A program made the translations under genes and the position numbers. The notes beneath the pieces were generated by a model, which saw nothing but the letters and a program-made list of their open reading frames with translations, ran no database searches and was not told where the DNA came from. This document shows positions 57,558-64,000 of a DNA stretch of 64,000 nt, piece by piece. The stretch comes from Mangifera indica (taxonomy: Eukaryota; Streptophyta; Magnoliopsida; Sapindales; Anacardiaceae), in assembly GCF_011075055.1 (NCBI RefSeq), contig NC_058155.1:3274001-3338000 (forward strand). The letters run 5' to 3'. Position 1 is the first letter of the stretch, and each line of letters opens with the position of its first letter.

Positions 57558-60500
57558 GGCCAAAAGATTTGTTCTCACCCAACGTTAGGTGTAATCTCAA
57601 ACTCACATCCTTCAATTTTTAAAAATTCAGAGTCCCACCAATGAATCAAATTCTATTAAAATTTTCAGTTAAAGTTAAGGAAAAAATTTTAATTTAATAA
57701 AAAATTTTAAAAAACTAAAGTTCTATCACATTTCCCCTTTTAGTTTCAAAATCTAACAATTTTCTCTTCACCCAAAGTTTGAAAAAGTAGTCATTTTCCC
57801 CATAAGGTTGTTTCTCCTTCTCTCGGTGACTCATTCCTTTTTGCCTGTTGGTCAGTCTTCCCTCATTCTTCTCCCTCAGTCAATCATCACTTCTCCCCAT
57901 GTAACACCTACAGGTACATCTCAGAGGTAAGAGAGTCTTTATGCATGAGCTAATGTGATTTGAAAGTCAAAATATAAGTTTTGATTGACACACAGTTGTG
58001 TATAGTGAGACTATACTAATATGTCATGCACATCAGAGGATAAGATGAATCTACCTGAAATTCAAATTTTAGTGACGTACGTTCGTGTGCCTTAAATACA
58101 TGCTCATATGTGTGTTGAACGCGATTTTAGTTTATAAAAGGCACAATGCTACATTTTAGGGATCATGATTTCAATCCCTAAATGCACGAAACTGAGGGAG
58201 GAAGAGAAGGATTTCTAGACTAATCATCCAATTTTTGTATAGTAGCTTTGGTGGTTTGATTCCGACGACATGGTAATAAGAAGAAAAGAGAAAAGGAAGT
58301 TTGTTTGAGTGATTGGTTTTTCTGCGAATTAAGGTTAAGTAGAACTCTCTTTAGCCTTTTTTATGTGATGATTTTGCTTTGGATGGAAGGTTTTTCCTCT
58401 ACTAATTGATATTGCTTAAGTGTTGTGATGTGTGTGATGATTTAAGTAACTGATCAAAAGAAACATGCTAAGCCAAATCTAAGTTTATTCAATCTGTATT
58501 AATTATGCTATCTGTTCATACTTTAGGCTTTCTTTATGCTAATGATGTTAAAGTGATATAATACATATATATACATATATAAGCATGTTATATCCAATGA
58601 CTATTGGAAGCAGTAGATGAGTGGCTTCAATAGGAAAACATATACTTGAGAATAGGTTATGTTTTATGTTTGGAAGGATATATGGTCAAGATATTGATTA
58701 GCCAAATTGATTGTGCGTATCATTAGATGGTAGTGATGTTTCTGGTCATGTTTTTGTGCCAATAGTTGAGTATCCATTGAAAGAATGCATTAGGGTCTAA
58801 ACCCAGGCACATAATTAGGTTAACACGCTTGCATTATGGGCTTGACACACATGGGACACATGTTCTTGTGCACAAGTTCCAGAATTTAGGATGAGTTTCT
58901 TAGTGTTCTGATGAACGTCAGACATTGTTGACTGATTAGTGGTCAACTAGGACACATGAACTTCTCATATATAGTTTAAGCATGACCGTGTGTGAGGTGA
59001 AATGACCATAACCTTGAGAAGTAGAGTGATTGAGGAAAGAATAAAAAAGGAAAGTGAAATAAATATTGAAGGACACGTGGTTCTGTTAGGTAGATCACAC
59101 TCTCGTGTGTTTATAAATGGTAAAAGACAAGTATAAGCCATGGGGTAGTAGCTGTGTGTGGATAAAGTAAATAGACACACTCTATATGTCAAGATGTACA
59201 TACCTGTGTGTATAAGGCAAAAGCAGAAAAAAGGCAAGGGAATTAGGTTAAAGATTTAAGGGTTGTCCCGAGTAATAACACAAAGATTGTAGGTACACAG
59301 TAGTTACCCACGTGCCTAAGAGTTAGGTCATAGTGTGACATGAGATATACTATTAGGTGGAAGCAAAAATGAGCCAAAGTTAATTAAGGCTCAAGATACA
59401 TGCATGCTAGACATCATAGGATTATTACGAGAGGGCGTCATGAGTACATATTCCCTACACCACCCACAATAAGGCCTGTCCATAGTAGGACACCTTACCT
59501 GTAATAAGGTACTTGCTTACAGTGGAGCCTAGTTAAGATATAGTTCTAGTGTAGCGGAATAAAGACATGGTTCACATGTCTAATGTGTCAAATCTTTGTA
59601 TTTGATCCAGAGTAATTGATCTAGTATACAACTTCAATTACAATTTTTAGATCGGATGCTTCCATTAAGTTAAGTATGATCACGTTAGATAAAAATTTGA
59701 GGGAGTGGTTCCTTAGAATCGAGAGGGACATAATTCGATATGAAAGTTATGATATACAACCTAAACAGTTCTTCGAGTACAATATGAGCATAAAGACAAT
59801 ATATGAGACTTGTCATCATCCATAGAGGAGTTTAATGCTAACTTCAAATGACAAAGTTAGTATGGGTCGAGTTTAAGGACATTTTGAGAATTTCAGTAAA
59901 AGTTATTAGCAAAGTTTCCTACTTATTGAGTGTTTTATCACTCACCGCCTACTTTTATATGTGCAGGTATAAGTGATCGTGATGGCTATGGGACGAGCGA
60001 CAGTTCGCAGATGTAGAACAATGAGAACGTTTCCGTCTTTTCAACTTTTATTTTATTCAGATATTATTTTTGTATCAGACTACACATATTATGTTTTTTA
60101 GTTTACATTTTATGATTTGATAGCTTTTTTATACTTCCGATTTAGCTTTTGAAAAAGGGTATTTTAGTAATTTCATAAAGTTTAATACATGAGATTTTAT
60201 TCAAATGTTTTTGAGTTATTAATTGTTTTTATTTAATTCATGCTCAAAATGGATAATTTAGTGATATCTTCCTTTGAAGGTAATACTTCTGAAGGGGGGT
60301 GTTACACCTTACCTCTTTTGTTTTCATTGGAGACGAAGACCCTTGCCTCAGTCTTAGACAACAACAAAACGTTTTATTCTAAGACCTCAGACAAAGACAC
60401 TCTGATAAAGATGAAATCGTCTTCATCGGAGGGAGAAGTTTAATTTGCAGAAAGAGATAATAAGCTGAGAGGGAAAGCGAACACAATCAGAGAAGACGAA

Positions 60501-60769
60501 CTTCGTCATCTCTGACGATGGTTTCAAAACTCTAGAGACCAAATAACTATTTTTTAAACTTTGGGTAGGGGAGGAATGGTTAGATTTTCAAATTAAAGGG
60601 AAAAAAATAATAAAACTTTAGTTTTTTAAAAATTTTTTTATTAAATAACAATTTTACCCTTAAGTTTAACTAAAAATTTTAATAAAATTTTATTTATGGA
60701 TGAGATTTTAAATTTTTAAAAATTAAAGGATATGAATTTCAAGTAGCCCCTAACCCTGGTCTTTTGGCC
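57558..60769. mobile_element. MULE-type MITE M5, interrupted by a 2.4-kb element
   Basis: Ends GGCCAAAAGATTTGTTCTCACCC and CTGGTCTTTTGGCC. Its own sequence totals about 805 bp; the rest is the LTR-like element at 57900-60306. The left target duplication TTCTCAAAA is seen at 57225-57233, separated from the element by the hAT MITE, and matches the right copy at 60770-60778 perfectly. Confidence 0.78.
57900..60306 (+). mobile_element. 2.4-kb LTR-like element, copy C
   Basis: 2,407 bp with ends TGTAACACCTACAGG...GGGGGTGTTACA. It shares with copy B the blocks CATGCATGCTA, CTACACC-CC, AGTAGGACA, AGTGTAGYG and a terminal TACTTCT-GGG box, so it belongs to the same family at greater divergence. The 5-bp flanks CCCCA/CCTTA match poorly. 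No coding capacity is seen. Confidence 0.7.
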
Positions 60770-60778
60770 TTCTCAAAA

Positions 60779-61669
60779 ATTTAGGATTTGACACTGGCTT
60801 TCGCTTTCAAAATTAGGCCTGTAAAACAAGCTCGGATAATTTCTAAATATAAAATTTAAAAATTTTAACAGTGGATATTTCATTATTTTGAGGGGTGAAA
60901 ATGTGATTTAAGCAGGGATTATTTTAAATATTAAGTTAAGCATTAATTAATATTTCAAATTAATTGACAACAATGAACGAGTTCAAAGTAATTAATTAAA
61001 AAAACTATATTTAAATGAAAATCTTCAAAAAAGTTCCATGAGTTAATAATTAATTTTGGTTTCCCTTCACAGCAGCTTGTAAAGGAGTCATGAGTCACGA
61101 TCCTCACAACTTTCTGGAGGGAAAAACAAAACAAAATCAATTAATTACCTACCTCGTAATTAAATTCTAATTATCTCGTAATTAAATTCTAATTATCTCA
61201 CCCGGACATGTCAATTAGGTCGAGGCAAATGAAAGCTCAATTTGAAGCATAAAATTTAGGCCAAATTTGACATTATAGCATATCAAACCTGACCCATGGG
61301 TCTTTCAATCCAGATTGTAAGTTTTAATATTACGCTTATTAGTCAGTCCAACACTATTAAAAAATAATAAATAAATGACAGTTGGTTTATGCCATTGGAA
61401 TAGAAGCCTTCAACGGTTGCTGGTCGGGCCGTAGCCGTTCTTCAATTTTTTTAAAAAATTTTTTTCATATAGACAAATCCAAATCTTCTTCATTTCTAAT
61501 TTTATTTACAAATATTTCAATTTTAATTTTTTTTCTTATATTATCAATCTCATTTTCTCTTATTGACTCTCTTTTAAAAATTATCTAAATTCGTAAATAA
61601 TAATTCTTTGTGTTTATAATTTTATTTTTATTTTAATTTTATCATTACAAAATATTATAAATAAATCTA
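60779..61669. other. Spacer, no gene; small tandem repeat
   Basis: AT-rich. A 21-22-bp unit CTCGTAATTAAATTCTAATTAT is present twice at 61152-61196. The last 250 bases may be the 5' flank of the hAT relic. Confidence 0.4.
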
Positions 61670-62921
61670 ATGTCAAATGAATTCAATCCATTTGAATATT
61701 ATCATATTGACGTTGATGATAATATTGATTATGCACAAGGTGGAATAGGTAAAACATCAATGGGTGATAGTGGTACAGGACATATTCACATTTTACAGAG
61801 AGAAAAATAAAACAAACCTTAATGGTATGAGAACACTTCAATCGAATAAAGGAAATGATCGAAAGAAAATTAATTCATCGAGTAGTATATAAACATTATA
61901 GTTCTTGCTTGACATGTGCAAGTATGAGTGACATGAGACATCTTCACTAACATATTACTGATTACTGTAAAAAAATTTCACATGAACTCAAAGGACAAAA
62001 ATAAATTGCATTCACCCAATCGAAATCCATTGGTCCCTACAGTAGTTTAACATGAGATCCAGTGGTTTCAAACACAGAAAAAATGTTAACTTTCACATAC
62101 GATCAAATGAAGATATGAAACTACATGGTCAGATATGTAATTACTTCTGATCAATCTTTTAGTTATATAGAAGATGCAATTTTAAAATGGATGATGCAAA
62201 ATAGTGTTCAACCGACAATTAAAAGAATTCCTAGGTCAACTCTTAGATCAGATACCTTGAGAAATTATGAATTAATTTAAAAGTTATTAAAAAATTAAGT
62301 AATTTTAATAGGGTTATTTCAATTACTTCTGATTTATGGATTGCTACAAATCAAGATATAGGGTATCTATGTATAACTGCCCATTATATTAATTTTGATT
62401 GACAGTTATACAAAAAAAATATTGCATTTAAAAATTTAAAATATCCGCATAATGACTTACAATTCAAGTTTTGTACCAAAGGTAAGTTTCGGTAGTTTAG
62501 GCAAAAAAAGTCATACATATGGGCTCTTTTGAACAAAGGTAAGTAGTCTGTCAATCAAAGTATAAATTCTGATCAGTTTTATAATTATATCAATATTGAT
62601 CATTATTCAAAAATTGTTCAAAGATATAATACTGAAAAACTAGATGTTTTAGCATGGTGGAAATATAAGGTAGAAACTTTTTTTATACTTGTTGTTATAC
62701 CCTGAGATCTACTAACACCTTCAATGTCGACTCTAGTATTGAGATTCGCTTTTAGTGCAGTTGGATGTTTGTTGGATGATAGACGATCCAATTTACACCG
62801 AAACATAGTCAAGAAAATAATATGTATGAAAGATTGGGTCAAAGCTGATTTCAAATTATATACACAGGTGAAAGAAGATATCTTTAAAAAATTCAGAAAT
62901 TTGAACATTGAAAATGAGTAG
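61670..62921 (+). pseudogene. hAT transposase relic (BED finger to C-terminal domain)
   Basis: hAT transposases cut and paste DNA and dimerise through a C-terminal domain. ATG 61670 opens MSNEFNPFEYYHIDVDD. A degenerate BED-finger stretch follows near 61830-61960 (WEHFNRIKEMIERKLIHRVV, SCLTCASMSDMRHLH). Mid-region pieces read YIEDAILKWMMQNSVQPTIKR and ISITSDLWIATNQDIGYLCITAHYINF (62280-62410). The C-terminal hAT block is LDVLAWWKYKVE, RFAFSAVGCLLDDRRSNLHRN and CMKDWVKADF (62630-62870). The stretch between 62450 and 62580 is far too short, so the catalytic middle has been deleted; stops are frequent. It may be related to the hAT MITEs, but its termini were not found. Confidence 0.72.
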
Positions 62922-63248
62922 ATAAATTATATGATATATATATTTTATTTATATTTGTAATTATACAAAATGTAAATTAATTTATTTATGATTATATTAT
63001 AAACTTAAAATATTTTTATCATATAACCATGATATTTTTTTACTACAAGTGAAAGATTATAAATAAAATGTCTGAAACACTGTTTTCAGTTTTAATAATT
63101 AAAAAATAATTTATATTTAAAATTTTTAAATTAAAATTTTAAAAATTATTTATATAAGCTGATCTAATTAAAACTCTATCCAATCTGATTATATATATAA
63201 GACCACACCTTAAACCTTCAAAATTTTATAATTAACCTAATTCGAAGA
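62922..63248. other. AT-rich spacer, nothing recognised
   Basis: No coding or repeat structure is convincing; it could include the 3' end of the hAT element. Confidence 0.35.
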
Positions 63249-63956
63249 GGGAAAAGGACTATTTCCCACTCATTTTTTAGCCCTATCTCAAACGCATACC
63301 TACACCTGATGAAAAACCCAAACACTTACCTATCTCTAAACCGTCGTTAAGTTCTCCATTAAATAGAAGGGTAAAACTGTTATTTTACTGTTTACATTCT
63401 AGTTATATAATTTTATCACATTTTCCCCCTCCAGTTTTAAAAATTAACTTTTACCCCCATCTCAGAACTTTGAAAAGTGACTTTTACCCCCTCCTCTCAA
63501 ATCCCTATTTTTTTTTTCACTTTCTCTCTGGTCATCGACGACAATGTGGCTGGAGGGAGAGTGACGAGCATCGTCTAGATGTAGACGACGATCGTCCTTC
63601 TTGGACAACGATTGTCGTTCAGAGGTCATCATTGTCCAGAGGTGGTAGACCTCTGGACGAAAACTTCTCCGCCGTCACCAAAAAAAGTGGTTGCATTTCA
63701 AGAGGAAAAAGTGAATTTTTTAAAACTTAATTAAAGTGACAAATGTTAGTTTTTCAAATTAAAAGAGAAAAAATAAGATAAAATTTTAATTATTTAATAT
63801 TATTGATAAAATAAAAAATTTACCCTTTAATATAACAGAAAACATATAGGTAGTTGTAAACAAATTAAATTTTAGATAAATATTTAAATTTTTTATCAAA
63901 CATAAATATACGTTTCAGATAACACTAAAAAATTGGTGGGAAACAGTCCTTTTCCC
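63249..63956. mobile_element. MULE-type MITE M6
   Basis: 708 bp, ends GGGAAAAGGACTATTTCCCA and TGGGAAACAGTCCTTTTCCC form good inverted repeats. 9-bp flanks ATTCGAAGA/ATTCTAAGG match at 7 of 9. The centre has a GC-richer palindromic block (CGTCTAGATGTAGACGACG and following). Confidence 0.75.
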
Positions 63957-64000
63957 ATTCTAAGGGTGCGTTTGGTTAAAGGTTTTAAAGATTACCTTGG
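63957..64000. other. Window end
   Basis: Short remainder after MITE M6. GGGTGCGTTTGGTTAAAGG resembles the ends of other plant hAT/MITE families but is cut by the window edge. Confidence 0.25.

Noticed and set aside
58965..59237. Minus-strand Cys/Leu/Ser-rich frame of 90 codons
   Set aside because: It lies inside LTR-like copy C and its equivalent in copies B and D is not open; likely chance.
1..64000. tRNA, rRNA or organellar genes
   Set aside because: No cloverleaf-capable tRNA sequence, rRNA block or organellar gene was recognised; the tRNA-like hits are primer-binding sites of LTR elements.

Overview
The window is nuclear DNA of a eudicot plant. It carries a split-exon TIR-NBS-LRR (TNL) disease-resistance gene, a class essentially absent from monocots, plus two SAUR-type relics and dense layers of plant LTR retrotransposons, MULE/hAT miniature elements and TRIM-like repeats in AT-rich DNA. 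The species cannot be named from the sequence alone; a woody eudicot with expanded TNL clusters would fit. I see no intact, unbroken protein-coding gene: every gene-like locus is a pseudogene or a mobile-element remnant.

Region 1 (1-15.7 kb): one TNL locus on the + strand. Its exons can be followed as TIR (1902-2377), NB-ARC (2822-3890), linker/first LRRs (4076-4375), LRR exon (4469-4525 continued at 10960-13845) and C-JID/post-LRR (13962-14512). The LRR exon is split by a 6.4-kb Ty3/gypsy chromovirus (4526-10954, minus strand) with two 652-bp LTRs and a perfect 5-bp target duplication. Removing the element joins the two exon halves in frame. Two further lesions are a TGA at 3843 just after the MHD motif and a TAG at 13840 just before the last recognised intron. 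Inside the LRR exon lies a coding minisatellite of ten 204-bp (68-residue) units. A second gypsy chromodomain/LTR fragment sits in the last intron.

Region 2 (15.7-26.9 kb): gene-poor DNA with a TRIM-like element (17476-18133) and an old Athila-like gypsy element on the minus strand (19612-26877). The latter appears to lack the integrase core and hosts a nested hAT-type MITE.

Region 3 (26.9-56 kb): a direct segmental duplication. Unit A (about 26905-31085) and unit B (about 39962-55500) are homologous and each carries a broken SAUR-like gene. Unit B has swollen about fourfold through insertions (a 2.3-kb LTR-like element, a 5.9-kb gypsy inside the SAUR gene, and several MULE MITEs). Unit A preserves the corresponding empty sites for several of them. 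Between the units lie a relic of a second TNL C-JID exon, an old gypsy integrase, an 8-kb chromovirus nested in that integrase, and a 2.2-kb LTR-like element nested in the chromovirus's own integrase.

Region 4 (56-64 kb): MULE-type foldback MITEs with 9-bp target duplications, a hAT MITE inserted at the edge of one of them, another 2.4-kb LTR-like element, and a decayed hAT transposase with BED-finger-like and C-terminal dimerisation segments.

The most unusual items are the 204-bp LRR minisatellite with a 612-bp higher-order period, the recent gypsy insertion that splits it from the TIR/NB-ARC half, a family of 2.2-2.4-kb TGTAAC...GTTACA elements with no coding interior, and a foldback MULE family whose members share ends but not interiors.
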